Source: Bdellovibrio sp. SKB1291214 (GTDB lineage: Bacteria > Bdellovibrionota > Bdellovibrionia > Bdellovibrionales > Bdellovibrionaceae). From it: a DNA stretch of 64,000 nucleotides. The stretch covers positions 2,976,001-3,040,000 of the forward strand of contig NZ_CP106855.1 in NCBI RefSeq assembly GCF_002209355.2, given 5' to 3'. This document shows positions 1 through 9,402 of the stretch, in pieces; position 1 is the stretch's first letter; every line of letters begins with the position of its first letter. The position numbers were made by a program, and so were the translations under genes. The notes under the pieces were generated by a model that had not been told where the DNA came from, ran no database searches, and was given only the letters and a program-made list of their open reading frames with translations.

Positions 1-131
1 TGCAAATCAGCGGCCGGTCTAAAATCTTTCGTGGCGGACAGGTCAACACTTACGCCTTGAATTTCAGAATGCTTACCATCCCAAAAATGTTTTCCTTTAG
101 CCGAAGATAGTTCCTTAAGAAATTCGTTCAC
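1..131 (-). CDS. Unrecognised protein, N-terminal fragment cut by window edge
   Basis: An open frame on the minus strand runs off the left edge. The proposed GTG start at 131 opens with VNEFLKELSSAKGKHFWDG and stays open to base 1. A purine-rich AAGGAG lies about 18 bases upstream, which is rather far, so the start is uncertain; a CTG at 170 in the same frame is an alternative. The frame is the same as that of the upstream glycosyltransferase and is separated from it only by that gene's stop codon at 177-179, so the two are probably co-transcribed. About 43 residues are visible and no family is recognised. Its position suggests a polysaccharide locus member. Confidence 0.45.
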   Translation of the reverse strand, partial: MNEFLKELSSAKGKHFWDGKHSEIQGVSVDLSATKDFRPAADL

Positions 132-176
132 AGAGACAGCCTCACAGTTCTCCTTACAAAAGCAAACCAGTTCTAT

Positions 177-1337
177 TTAAAATATTTGCCCGACATGTTC
201 GTAACGAGCTTGCAGCTGACTGACATACTCTTTATGGACACTGGAATTAATTCTATAGTTACCAGACTTAATTTTCTTTAGATTAGCAACAAAAGAATCA
301 ATATCTCGGTAGTCGCAAGTCAAATCGCCAAAATAATTGATCTCTTTGCATGATGATGAATTTGAGGTCACACATGGCTTACCGTAGTCTTGTGCTTCAA
401 GAATAGGCAGACCAAGCCCCTCGTAGATGCTCGGAAAGAACAAACAGTCACACTCTTGATATAACTTCCTTAAAGTAAGGTCTGATCCCGACAGCCACCA
501 TTTATACCTAATTCCATCACTATCAAGTAGCTTTAGACTGTTATAAATATCACGCGCATTCATTCGAGGACCACCGACCAAGTACAACTCGAAATCCATC
601 TCTTTTTTTAACTTTCTTAAAACCTGAATCCCGTTCTCGAAGTTCTTTCGCACATCGAAAAAGTTTACACACAAGATCTTAATAGGTTCTGTCCCTCGGA
701 CCTCGTTAGAGATATTCGAATTAATTTCGTACGGCAGCACAACATGCTCTACCGCAGTCGTTTTCAAATATTTCTTCATCAACGCAAAATCACTTTTCGT
801 ATTTTCGGATATATGCAGAATTTTTTTTGAATTTCTGATGAAATACTCAAAACCCTGCTTATGCTGATGCGTGAATTTAAACAAATTGGCATATCTGCCA
901 TTAAACCAAATTTCATTAAGCGAAACTAAATTTGGAATGACATCATAAACTATTCCCGAAGTATTTTTTAAAACAGGAAATTTATCATCAACCAACCAAG
1001 GTGCCGTAATCAAAATGTCATCAAAATCAGATAGGTTCTTGGCGATTTTTTCTTTTTTTAGAAAATCCCTTTGCCGTGCAACGCCCGACTTTCCAAAAAT
1101 TTTAGAAATACTTAAAACTTCATTTGTGAGCGGCGCAAAGTCTCTGATTGAGTATGAATTTTTATATTTCTCCGGGAACTCGCCCGCACAAACAAAATTG
1201 AACTCGCCATTATGGTAAGTGGTGAAATAGATTTCGCGACCGAGTTTTTTAAACTCGTTATAATAGTAGTTAATAACGCGCCTAACGCCGACATGATCAT
1301 TCAAGAAATTTGGTTCTACGACAAAAAGGATATTCAT
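177..1337 (-). CDS. Glycosyltransferase family 4 (GT-B fold)
   Basis: A 386-residue cytoplasmic or membrane-associated sugar transferase. The C-terminal half carries the GT4 (glycosyl transferases group 1) signature around residues 300-325: FFPSIYEGLGLPILEAQ followed by a small-residue turn, giving the E-x7-E pattern that binds the nucleotide-sugar donor. The segment near residues 220-240 (IKILCVNFFDVRKNFENGI) matches the usual start of the donor-binding domain. The N-terminal half is the acceptor domain. Its ATG overlaps the stop of the upstream gene by one base (TGATG), so translation is coupled. The donor and acceptor cannot be read from sequence; it probably builds an O-antigen or capsule repeat unit. 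Confidence 0.88.
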   Translation of the reverse strand: MNILFVVEPNFLNDHVGVRRVINYYYNEFKKLGREIYFTTYHNGEFNFVCAGEFPEKYKNSYSIRDFAPLTNEVLSISKIFGKSGVARQRDFLKKEKIAKNLSDFDDILITAPWLVDDKFPVLKNTSGIVYDVIPNLVSLNEIWFNGRYANLFKFTHQHKQGFEYFIRNSKKILHISENTKSDFALMKKYLKTTAVEHVVLPYEINSNISNEVRGTEPIKILCVNFFDVRKNFENGIQVLRKLKKEMDFELYLVGGPRMNARDIYNSLKLLDSDGIRYKWWLSGSDLTLRKLYQECDCLFFPSIYEGLGLPILEAQDYGKPCVTSNSSSCKEINYFGDLTCDYRDIDSFVANLKKIKSGNYRINSSVHKEYVSQLQARYEHVGQIF

Positions 1338-2656
1338 CAGAATTTCTTTCTTTCGCTAAAACGCATCTTTACGACAAAAACCTTCTCTAAAATTTTCGGA
1401 AAGTGTTTCATTAAAACTGGTCTCACTCTTGGCCACAGACTCAATTTAAAACGATCATACACTGGCTTAATCAACACATAGATTCTTCTATCAAGTCCCT
1501 TGCGGACACGGTCAAAAACACCTATCGGTCGAACACCAAACTTCTTATGAGATCGACCAACCATCAACTTACTTTGAAGAGAGTAATCGAGAGGCACAAC
1601 TTCTTGCCATTGGGAGTATTTCAGTGGAATTGTCACATAATCAGAGCGCGATTCGATAACTGAAACCGACGATTTGATATTGATTCTTGTAATAACGGAA
1701 TGCTCTTGCATGCGTCGTGAAATTTCGACGTCATCAGCTTGCCCAGAGAATAACAACTCATTCCACGGGAACTTTTTGAAAATCTTCCTCTTACCAATGG
1801 TAAGGCCGCCATTACAGAAGGCATACTGACTATAATCGCGGAAATCCATCACTCCCACTTGAGTCCAAGCCCAGTTAGATCCTAACGTCACCCAGTCCGG
1901 AAATCTTTTATCTGAATCCTTCATTTTTTGGCGAACGGATAGAATTGAAAAGTCGTAACCAAATTCTTCGAATCCCGAGAAAAAGTTATCATCGATCAAA
2001 TAACAGTTCGTCACAATACAGATATTTTCATTTGAAGCATTATCTACGACAGCATTCTTTTTCTTTGTATCCCAAGCTCTATCTGCAAACTTATGCCCGA
2101 TATCGACAAACTTAACGTTTGGTTTTCCGAGTAGTTCAGTAATTTCAGGACCACAGACAATGAACTCGAAATCTGAATCGCCCTTTGCTCGTCCAATGCT
2201 TTCGTAAAGTTGAATCGCATTGATCGTTTTACTTCCATCAGAAAGCAAACCAAAGCTCCAACGCTTATCAACACTTTCCACCGACAACTTCGATTGGAAT
2301 TTAATAACAAAACATCCATCGGTCGAAATATTCTCTGAGAGAATCTCGACCTTACTGTCGAACCAGCACAATACGAACTTTTTCAGATGAAAAACTGTGA
2401 GGAAGGGAGATTCGAAGAATCGAATCGTAATCGATGAACTAGAGTAATTTAAAAGACGCAAACATTCATCAAGTATAAGAGGCCATTGTTTGAAGGAACC
2501 TAAATCTTCTTCAAGAAAATAAACGTTATCAAAGGTACGGTGATACGAAGCAGAAGCTCGAAACAAATCGTCTGCACTATATACAGTTGTATCAAATTGC
2601 ATACCTGGAATAGGTGGGCGTTTGCCTATCCAAATGTCATTGGTAATCTTATCCAT
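1337..2656 (-). CDS. Glycosyltransferase-like protein (GT-A, GT7/GT2-type C-terminus)
   Basis: About 439 residues from the preferred ATG at 2656, which has GGAAG five bases upstream; a TTG at 2689 would add eleven residues but has no ribosome site. The N-terminal third is unrecognised. The region around residues 280-340 reads like the C-terminal half of a GT-A transferase: NGGLTIGKRKIFKKFPWNE followed shortly by GQADDVEISRRM, matching the galactosyltransferase-like pattern W-N-E-x-L-x-G-x-x-D-D-V-E-x-S-R-R. No signal peptide or membrane segment is evident. It is followed by the GT4 gene with a one-base overlap. The domain-level call is an inference from motif pattern, and the sugar is unknown. 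Confidence 0.65.
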   Translation of the reverse strand: MDKITNDIWIGKRPPIPGMQFDTTVYSADDLFRASASYHRTFDNVYFLEEDLGSFKQWPLILDECLRLLNYSSSSITIRFFESPFLTVFHLKKFVLCWFDSKVEILSENISTDGCFVIKFQSKLSVESVDKRWSFGLLSDGSKTINAIQLYESIGRAKGDSDFEFIVCGPEITELLGKPNVKFVDIGHKFADRAWDTKKKNAVVDNASNENICIVTNCYLIDDNFFSGFEEFGYDFSILSVRQKMKDSDKRFPDWVTLGSNWAWTQVGVMDFRDYSQYAFCNGGLTIGKRKIFKKFPWNELLFSGQADDVEISRRMQEHSVITRINIKSSVSVIESRSDYVTIPLKYSQWQEVVPLDYSLQSKLMVGRSHKKFGVRPIGVFDRVRKGLDRRIYVLIKPVYDRFKLSLWPRVRPVLMKHFPKILEKVFVVKMRFSERKKF

Positions 2657-2796
2657 GGGTACTTCCGCTGAAGATTCTAAATCACCCAAGTATATTTGCT
2701 CAGAAGGTTATTTCGCAAACAAAAGTAACGGTTATGCAGCGACGAATAAATTCAATTTAAATTGGTAAAATCACGCACTAACGAGCTTTTAAATCA

Positions 2797-3902
2797 TCAG
2801 ACTTTAAGCACCTTATCACCACGAACATCACCTCCGACGACGCTCCCCGTAGAGCTTTGACGCGGATCGCGTGCTTTCTTCATCAAATTGAGTATTGGTG
2901 TCTCAAAATATCTAAACGAAATATACGTTAAACCTGACAAAACAAGCATTCCGCACGCAAAAGCAAATATGTCTGGCATAAACAATTTGAGCTTCGCAGC
3001 CAAGGAGTTTGAAAAAACCTGTAGCAGATATAGAGAAAACGTATACTTGCCAAATCTGGCAAAACTCCACGTCCATCTGCCTTCCAATTTAACAGCATAG
3101 TAAACCAAAAAGAGAGATGGAACTCCCCAAGCCAAAGGCCTCAGTAGCGCAAATTTATCTCCATATACAATCCACATGCGTGGAACTACTGTATAGGAGT
3201 CACCTGATACATAGCCCGTATCTTTACCGATTGAAGCGAGCAATAGTAATATAATTGAGAATACAAAACCAACAACGTCACCTAGTCGAGAATCTCCTGA
3301 AGTTAATCGACGCAACATGAAAAATGCTAAGAGAAACCCACCAATGAACTCTAGAACAATCGGTGCGCCATAATAATAACCATTGTAAACCCAAATCAGA
3401 AAGGAAACGATGATACCCGCAATTGGAAAAAACAATCTACTTCCCACTGCGATACCAACACCAACTAATAGATAGAAATACAACTCAAACCTTAGCGTCC
3501 ACCCCAAATGCAATACGGGATCACTAAACTCTTGACCATATTTCGTAGGCAATAACAGCAATGAATCCACAACATACCGCCAGTCATACTGAGCTCCAGA
3601 AATAGATCTCAGAGAAAACCACGCGACAGTCACAACTAGATACAAAGGAAAAACTCTTAAAATACGTTTTAACAAAAACTCGATAGCGCCTTGATGCCCA
3701 ACTTGAACTCTACTTGCGCTCAAAAACATGACATATCCGCTAACTATAAAGAAAACGTCGACACCAATCGCACCGAGAAAAAAATCCGATCCTAGAAAGG
3801 TTGAAGAATAGGAATTGAAAATCCCACAGTATGCAAGAGCACTACAGCTAGAGCTGCAAATATTCGAAGGGTCTCTAACGAATTCAATGTATTTTTGTTC
3901 AA
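2797..3902 (-). pseudogene. Acyltransferase-3 (OatA/WecH type) broken by a frameshift
   Basis: From a TTG at 3902 (CAGGA about nine bases upstream) the frame reads NKNTLNSLETLRIFAALAVV and the conserved histidine in VVLLHTVGFSIP, then hits TAG at 3792-3794. The next frame continues without a gap as LGSDFFLGAIGVDVFFIVSGYVMFL and on through the rest of an integral membrane acyltransferase to 2797. Aligned with the intact neighbour (4049-5119), the two halves join perfectly if one base is restored: CCTTTCTAGG here would be CCTTTCCTAGG. The remaining frame from the internal ATG at 3729 has 310 residues but lacks the first membrane helix and its catalytic histidine. It is either a recent pseudogene, a phase-variable state or a sequencing error. 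Confidence 0.8.
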
Positions 3903-4048
3903 GTTCAGAATCCTGCTATTTAATAACCACAACAAACAGTGGTTTATTTTTCAGACCTGTAACCTAGCAGGTGGTTAGTTAGTCAGTCTACTTTTTATAG
4001 ATATTCTTACTGCGGAGACCTTAGTAATATCAAATACTTAACAGGTCT

Positions 4049-5119
4049 TTAACTTTTCGAACCAGCTTTTAATCGATACAGTGTTGTCTTTAAAATTGGC
4101 TTTTCGAAATACGTATACGATGCGTACGTGAGGACAAACAAAAGACCAAGTCCGCAGATAAAAGCCCACGTATCTGACATCGACGCCTGAAAACTTTCAG
4201 CCAAAGGGTTCGTGAACACCTGGAGCAAATAAAGAGAAAAAGTATACTTACCAAGCTTAGCGAAAGGCCAATTCCATTTATCTTCAAGTCTAATAGAAAA
4301 ATAAACCAACATGAGAGCTGGAACTCCCCACGCGACACACCTTACGACAGGGAGTTTGTCTTGATAGACAATCCACATTCGCGGAACATCTGTATAAATC
4401 CCCCCGGAATCATATCCAAAATCTTTACCCATTGAAGCAAGAATCAGCAGGCCAAGTGAAACAAAGAAACCCACAAAGTCTCTCCAGCTAGAAACGACAT
4501 AATCAGGTTTGCGCGACATGAAAAAGGCCAAAAGAAATCCACCGATAAATTCAAGCACGATAGGTGCGCCGAAATAATAACCGTTAAAAAGCCAAATCAC
4601 GAATGACACGACAATACCAGTGATTGGAAAAACGAGCCTACTTTTAAGCGCAATCCCCAACGATACTAACAAGTAAAAGTACAGCTCGAATCTCAAAGTC
4701 CAACCCAAATAAACAATTGGATCCTTTTGCTGTATGCCGACTTTACTCGGCAACAATAGTAAAGACTCAACAATGTATTGCATTTCAAAATGCACACCGG
4801 CGTTCAGCTCAATTACAAGCCACAAACCTGTCACAATCAAATATAGTGGAAAAATTCGCAAAACTCGATTGAGTAAAAACCTGGCGGCACCTTCGCAACC
4901 CACACTTGCAGAGCTCGCACTCAAATACATTACATATCCGCTAACAATGAAGAATACATCCACACCGATAGCACCAAGAAATCGATGTACGCCCAAAAAT
5001 GCATTGATAAAAGGTATAGAAAACATGCCCGCATGCGAGAAAACGACAGCAATAGCCGCGAATATTCTCAATGTTTCTAGCGATTTTAGCGTCTTTTTCT
5101 CTGAGCGCATGTCAACCAT
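4049..5119 (-). CDS. Acyltransferase family 3 membrane protein (sugar O-acyltransferase)
   Basis: A 356-residue multi-pass inner membrane protein of the acyltransferase-3 family, which moves acetyl or other acyl groups onto surface sugars. The N-terminus shows the family signature: SLETLRIFAAIAVVFSHAG with the conserved Arg and His, then GAIGVDVFFIVSGYVMYLS. About ten hydrophobic helices follow and there is no extra SGNH domain, so it is a stand-alone transmembrane enzyme. The start ATG overlaps the stop of the WavE-like gene (TAATG). It is closely similar along its whole length to the frameshifted copy just downstream, so the two arose by tandem duplication. It probably modifies the polysaccharide built by this cluster. 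Confidence 0.87.
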   Translation of the reverse strand: MVDMRSEKKTLKSLETLRIFAAIAVVFSHAGMFSIPFINAFLGVHRFLGAIGVDVFFIVSGYVMYLSASSASVGCEGAARFLLNRVLRIFPLYLIVTGLWLVIELNAGVHFEMQYIVESLLLLPSKVGIQQKDPIVYLGWTLRFELYFYLLVSLGIALKSRLVFPITGIVVSFVIWLFNGYYFGAPIVLEFIGGFLLAFFMSRKPDYVVSSWRDFVGFFVSLGLLILASMGKDFGYDSGGIYTDVPRMWIVYQDKLPVVRCVAWGVPALMLVYFSIRLEDKWNWPFAKLGKYTFSLYLLQVFTNPLAESFQASMSDTWAFICGLGLLFVLTYASYTYFEKPILKTTLYRLKAGSKS

Positions 5120-6138
5120 TAGCTTACCGGCTGATTAAGCATATCTTCGGCGACATGAAGTGTGTCTAAATCTTGAGAATAGATGGACAACCATTCTGCA
5201 TGAGACAATTTGACGTCCCACTTCTTGGTTGTGAACAACTCATTAACTGAGTCATCACGATCATACTTGGGCCAATAAAGATCGAAAGATTGCGAATCCA
5301 CGACAATCATACGTTCTTTCAATGCCTTATAATATGAACGCAAAGTGAACTCATAAGCTTGATTCTGACGCTGAAGGAAGCTTGTGAAGAGATAAATCTC
5401 AGGGAACATCGTCTTACAAAAATCTAAAAGACTACAGCCTTCAGTTTTTAACCTATTCAGATCGTCATGACTTAGATTGCGCTTATCGTGTGGCGCCCCC
5501 CAATACATCAACTGGTCATCGACATGGCCGAATTGAAACATGTCAGAAAAGCTAAACACGCGGTATTTGGATGTATTGAAATTAACTCCGACGATTCTCT
5601 TCTTCTGTGTTCCCGGCAAATTACTCGCGAGTGGGAATAAATCCAAAAGATTGCGACAGTAAGTCAAAGTCGAAGGGTCATAAAGTCTTTGGTCAACGCG
5701 TGTTTTTAAAACGAAATCACCAAGCTTATTTTCTTTAATAAATTTCAAACCACCCAAAGTTGAAACCAGCTGGCGATTCACATTCACCGCGCCGCCGTTT
5801 GCAGGATGATCGTTTTCTACAAAATATAGAGATTCAACACTCCCCAACTGCGATTTAAGTTCCGAGGAAGATCCTCTCCACGTGGAGACAACAATCGGAT
5901 TTTGAGGATGGATACGACGATAAAACTGAATAGTCTCAGCAAGAAACTTATCATCCTTTTGGATAGGTCCTTGGATCAGAATAACCGAATTTTCGCTCTT
6001 TTGAATTCGCTCTGGCTCAGAAGCATTTTCGGCAGGACGAACTTTAAAAGTAATGGAATACCCTAAAATCGCTTCGACCCTCTTTACCACTAAGCTTAAT
6101 AATTTTCTTGAAAGGCGGAGTTTAAAGTTTTCAGTCAT
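5119..6138 (-). CDS. WavE-like lipopolysaccharide synthesis protein
   Basis: A 339-residue protein whose central part resembles the WavE family, known from lipopolysaccharide core synthesis in Vibrio. Key features are SVILIQGPIQKDDKFLAETI near residue 50, then IVVSTWRGS, and the basic-acidic motif LKTRVDQRLY near residue 145, which resembles the K-x-R-x-D-x-R pattern of the family. The N-terminal 45 residues are basic without a clear signal peptide. It is the first gene of a leftward run (WavE-like, acyltransferase, broken acyltransferase, two glycosyltransferases) and lies divergent from the flippase, with about 115 bases between them that should hold both promoters. Its biochemical role is not established. 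Confidence 0.72.
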   Translation of the reverse strand: MTENFKLRLSRKLLSLVVKRVEAILGYSITFKVRPAENASEPERIQKSENSVILIQGPIQKDDKFLAETIQFYRRIHPQNPIVVSTWRGSSSELKSQLGSVESLYFVENDHPANGGAVNVNRQLVSTLGGLKFIKENKLGDFVLKTRVDQRLYDPSTLTYCRNLLDLFPLASNLPGTQKKRIVGVNFNTSKYRVFSFSDMFQFGHVDDQLMYWGAPHDKRNLSHDDLNRLKTEGCSLLDFCKTMFPEIYLFTSFLQRQNQAYEFTLRSYYKALKERMIVVDSQSFDLYWPKYDRDDSVNELFTTKKWDVKLSHAEWLSIYSQDLDTLHVAEDMLNQPVS

Positions 6139-6253
6139 TGCCGGCCATCATCAGATATTGACCGTAAGTTGAAAAGTAGTAGTTGGTAATAACGCATGGC
6201 AGAGTGGTGAATTTGATTTTCAAGTCTGTTTCTTACAACTAAAATTCTTTTAA

Positions 6254-7702
6254 ATGACGTCGATCAAAACACTTCCTGGCTCTCAAAATGCCTTCATCGT
6301 TTCAACAGCTTCCTTGGTGAATCTTGTTGTTCAGATGGCTTCGACGTTGATGATTTCGATGCTTGTGGTAAAGCTCTTGCCTACGCAAGATGCTTCTCGC
6401 TGGATCCTTTTCTCCGCATCCCTGCCATTCATCATGATTTTCGATCTTGGAGTCGGCAATTACTTGATGAAGGAACTACCGGTCCTTTCCTCCACACAAC
6501 GCTCGCGAAAGTTGATATCCACAGTTGTTCGTAGTCATCTTTCTTTACTTTTTCTAATCGCAACCATTCTACTTTTATCAATGTTTTTGATTCATTCTCT
6601 GGCGGGAGAAAGCCTTCCTTCTTTGGATCGTAGTTTTTTGATTTTCGCAACGGGAACATTCTCTAGAGTATTGATGAATGCGACACTTAGTTCTCTGTAC
6701 GGTTTTGGTGAAAGTTTGCTGGACCGTTGTGGTCGTGTTCTTGCGAATTTGGCATTTTTAGTTATCTCCGTAAGCCTGGTTCATTATTTTCCAACGATCG
6801 AAGCGATCTGCTGGGCTTGGCTTTTAGCGAATGTTTTGATTTTGACTCTAAGTGTATTTTTCCTACAATCAAAGCTGGGAAGTTCGGTCATTTCGGCAAA
6901 AATTAATAAAACCGTTTTAAAAAGAAGTGCGCATTACTTGCTTCAGTGGACGCTGACGTCGATCCCCGTTCTTTTCATCTATAACTTTACAATTTTTATC
7001 GTAACACGTTACCACGGCCCCCATGCTGTTATCGAACTTGGCATCATCAATCAGATCGCACAAGGGATCTTGGCAATCACCTTTATTCCAAACTTCTTAT
7101 TGAACCAAACTCTATCTAAGAACTTTTCGATTCGCCCCGAAGCCGTCGATCATGAGCTGGCTTTAGCCTCCCGTATAGCTGTTGTTTTGGGCGGATCCCT
7201 ATGTGGATTTTGGTTTGCCAACTCAGACATCATTTTTAACCTTTGGAATTTGAAAATTCCGCACCTAGTGCTAATCCCGTTCATCATCTTTCTGATTTTT
7301 GAAGTTCCTCAAGTATCATTAACATCTTCCACATACGCGACTGGATATGTGAACTTTTGGAAAATCGCTCTATCTGCGGGAGTCTTAATCACTGCTCTCG
7401 GATTTACATTGATTCCGCAGTATGGAGTTGTCGGTGCGGGAATAGCTTTACTTATTGGCCAAGTTTTAACCTGTGAGATATTCAACGTTAAAATTGCTTT
7501 AAAAATATTTAAAAAGAAATGGTCTTTTTACGCCAGCAGAGTCATGAGATTTATTGCAATAATGATCTTGTTCGGAGTGGCAAATATTGGAGTACACTTC
7601 GCCACGAGCAACTTAATAGTTCTGATTGTCTTAAATTCAATACTGGCTCTTGGAGTTCTGTGGGCTGATTTAAGAAGAGTCGATGCTCTGCTAAAGTTGT
7701 AG
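6254..7702 (+). CDS. Wzx-type polysaccharide flippase (MVF/MATE superfamily)
   Basis: A 482-residue, highly hydrophobic protein with about twelve to fourteen transmembrane helices over the whole length, the pattern of polysaccharide transport proteins that flip undecaprenyl-linked repeat units across the inner membrane. Typical details are the N-terminal helix followed by a long amphipathic stretch, the mid-protein ARG-poor loop near residue 300 and the C-terminal VGAGIALLIGQVLTCEIFN. It is the only rightward gene between two leftward polysaccharide operons and therefore has its own promoter in 6139-6253. With the O-antigen ligase at 12.8-14.0 kb it makes a Wzx/Wzy-type pathway likely. Confidence 0.82.
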   Translation: MTSIKTLPGSQNAFIVSTASLVNLVVQMASTLMISMLVVKLLPTQDASRWILFSASLPFIMIFDLGVGNYLMKELPVLSSTQRSRKLISTVVRSHLSLLFLIATILLLSMFLIHSLAGESLPSLDRSFLIFATGTFSRVLMNATLSSLYGFGESLLDRCGRVLANLAFLVISVSLVHYFPTIEAICWAWLLANVLILTLSVFFLQSKLGSSVISAKINKTVLKRSAHYLLQWTLTSIPVLFIYNFTIFIVTRYHGPHAVIELGIINQIAQGILAITFIPNFLLNQTLSKNFSIRPEAVDHELALASRIAVVLGGSLCGFWFANSDIIFNLWNLKIPHLVLIPFIIFLIFEVPQVSLTSSTYATGYVNFWKIALSAGVLITALGFTLIPQYGVVGAGIALLIGQVLTCEIFNVKIALKIFKKKWSFYASRVMRFIAIMILFGVANIGVHFATSNLIVLIVLNSILALGVLWADLRRVDALLKL

Positions 7703-7726
7703 CTCGGTGGCTTTTACCACCGAGCT
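7701..7726. terminator. Stem-loop between convergent genes
   Basis: A perfect ten-base inverted repeat, AGCTCGGTGG and CCACCGAGCT, with the six-base loop CTTTTA. It starts inside the stop codon of the flippase gene and lies just before the stop of the cupin gene read from the other strand. There is no long T-run on either side, so it may act as a weak bidirectional terminator or protect the 3' ends. Confidence 0.7.
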
Positions 7727-7737
7727 ATATCTAGAAC

Positions 7738-8058
7738 CTACAACACGTACTTATCGTTGGTTACAGAAGGATTTTTTACAACAACTGTGCATGTGTCCTC
7801 AAGAACACGGAAGTCAGTTGCCACCCCTGGATTAATTTTAACAATATCACCAGCCTTATATTCTGTATCGTTCATCAAAACACGACCATAAACGATGGCA
7901 GTTAGTTCAACTGCAACTTTATGAACATGTTTTGGTTCATAGTCGCCGGCTTTATAATATTTGATGCCGACTTCCCAATCAGGAGAATGAAGAACGTTTG
8001 GCTCAAAAGAGCCAACGAACCAACCTTTGACCATATCTGATAACTTAAATACTTCCAT
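7738..8058 (-). CDS. Small cupin-domain protein
   Basis: A 106-residue single-domain beta-barrel. The cupin pattern is visible: a first motif around residues 38-46 (DYEPKHVHKVAVE, metal-binding His pair and a Glu a few residues later), then GRVLMNDTEYKAGDIVKINPG as the second motif region. It is the last gene of the nucleotidyltransferase cassette and its start touches the stop of the preceding gene at 8058. Small cupins of this kind next to sugar-nucleotide genes often act as isomerases, epimerases or metal-dependent binding proteins. Which one applies here cannot be told. Confidence 0.75.
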   Translation of the reverse strand: MEVFKLSDMVKGWFVGSFEPNVLHSPDWEVGIKYYKAGDYEPKHVHKVAVELTAIVYGRVLMNDTEYKAGDIVKINPGVATDFRVLEDTCTVVVKNPSVTNDKYVL

Positions 8059-8771
8059 TATGTTTCCTTAAGATATGTTTGAACCTGAAGATCATTTTTC
8101 AGAGGGAAATATGATTCTTGAGAAATTTTATACGCAAGAACTTTACCGCCAGCCAAAATCAACTCATTGAATGCGGGACTAATAAAGAACTGTCCTTTGA
8201 CGAAGGCATCTTTTCTGATCGTGTTTTTCAAGCAGTTGATAAACTCAGAGCCTGACTTGAAATACCAAAGACCGACAAGTGCATTACGACTTACCGGATT
8301 TTTTTCGGTCACCATTTCAACTTCGTTTTTAGAGTCGATAATCGCGTACGAAAAACTTGGGTGAAGGGAGTCAAAGCTAGCAACACCGCCTGCTGCGTTG
8401 TTTGCTCTAAAATGCTTCACCATGTCGTTAAAAGAAATATCAACGAACTCATCTCCACTTAAAATCAATAACTCTTCATTTGAATCAATATAATCGTAAG
8501 CCATCAATGCTGAACAAGCAGCACCCTGTGTTTGCCCCGAGATCGAAATAACTTTTACTGCTGGGAATGCAAGCTTGAAAACATTGTCTAAGTGAAAGTT
8601 CTGAGAATCGGAATTTTTAATCACACCGATCACTTCGGAAACACCTTCCAACTCAGAGATCTTTTTACTTAAAAGCTCGATAATAGTTTTACCATGGTGT
8701 GAAACCAATGCAGCTGGTTCTTCCATTTCTTTCAGCCTTTGCGGGCCTGCCATCAAAATTAGGACTTTCAT
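8058..8771 (-). CDS. NTP-transferase family protein (sugar/polyol phosphate nucleotidyltransferase)
   Basis: A 237-residue Rossmann-type nucleotidyltransferase. It starts MKVLILMAGPQRLKEM, a degenerate form of the G-x-G-x-R nucleotide-binding loop, and continues with LLILSGDEFVDISFNDM around residue 100, where the acidic pair should bind the catalytic magnesium, and VTEKNPVSRNALVGLWYFKSG in the product-binding region. It is related to the nucleotidyltransferase at 10026-10754 in the same cassette (both have a QGAACSAL/EGAACTVL segment). The P-loop is less canonical than in that copy, since the usual GxGxR is replaced by GPQRL, so its activity or substrate may differ. The HAD gene upstream overlaps its start by four bases (ATGA). 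Confidence 0.75.
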   Translation of the reverse strand: MKVLILMAGPQRLKEMEEPAALVSHHGKTIIELLSKKISELEGVSEVIGVIKNSDSQNFHLDNVFKLAFPAVKVISISGQTQGAACSALMAYDYIDSNEELLILSGDEFVDISFNDMVKHFRANNAAGGVASFDSLHPSFSYAIIDSKNEVEMVTEKNPVSRNALVGLWYFKSGSEFINCLKNTIRKDAFVKGQFFISPAFNELILAGGKVLAYKISQESYFPLKNDLQVQTYLKET

Positions 8772-9400
8772 GCTTTTTCCTCGATGCTACGAATGAAAGA
8801 TTTCACGTTGGAGTATGTTACTTCCGCAACTTCTTTAACAACTAAGACATGGGCGCCAGCATCACGTGCCGCACGAATCCCATTTTCATTGTCCTCAACA
8901 ACAACACACTCATCAGGTCTCAGCCCGAATTTCTTCATGCACACTTGATAAATTTCTGGAGAAGGCTTTGCTTTGGCAACATCTTCATTTGATACCAAAT
9001 GGTCCAAATACTGCGTCAGACAGCTTTTTTGCATCATAAGTTCAACTGTGTAGCGAATCGAGTTAGATGCAACTGCCAGCTTGTAACCATCGGCTTTCAA
9101 ACGAGACAATGCATGCTCTGTATTAAAGCGAGGCTTACAAAGTACGTGTACAAGGTCGTACGTATACTGCTGCTTCATCTCATTGATGAAACCATGAAGA
9201 CCTTTTGGCAAATAGCCACGCTGAGAAAGCATTTCGAGCTTAACTTTCGTTGGTAAGCCATCGAAAGCACTCAAATGCTCTTCTTTAGAAATTTCAAAAC
9301 CAAATAATCGTAAAGACTTATTAAGAGCTTCGTAATGCCATTCTTTAGCATCAACTAAAACTCCGTCCATATCGAAGAAAACCGCTTTAATTTTACTCAC
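8768..9400 (-). CDS. HAD-superfamily phosphatase/phosphomutase (beta-PGM-like)
   Basis: A 210-residue haloacid dehalogenase hydrolase of subfamily IA. All four motifs are visible: VFFDMDGVLVDAKEWHYEAL (motif I with nucleophile Asp and acid/base Asp), LAVASNSIRYTVELMM (motif II Ser), KAKPSPEIYQVCMKKFG (motif III Lys) and CVVVEDNENGIRAARDAGA (motif IV acidic pair). The cap domain is the helical type. Its products are likely dephosphorylated or mutated sugar or polyol phosphates. It sits between the GDPD-like gene and the second nucleotidyltransferase with spacings of a few bases, so it very probably serves the same pathway. Confidence 0.85.
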   Translation of the reverse strand: MSKIKAVFFDMDGVLVDAKEWHYEALNKSLRLFGFEISKEEHLSAFDGLPTKVKLEMLSQRGYLPKGLHGFINEMKQQYTYDLVHVLCKPRFNTEHALSRLKADGYKLAVASNSIRYTVELMMQKSCLTQYLDHLVSNEDVAKAKPSPEIYQVCMKKFGLRPDECVVVEDNENGIRAARDAGAHVLVVKEVAEVTYSNVKSFIRSIEEKA

Positions 9401-9402
9401 AA

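Noticed and set aside
3903-4048. Small RNA or tRNA in the gap between the acyltransferases
   Set aside because: No cloverleaf, no strong hairpin with T-run; only A/T-rich sequence.
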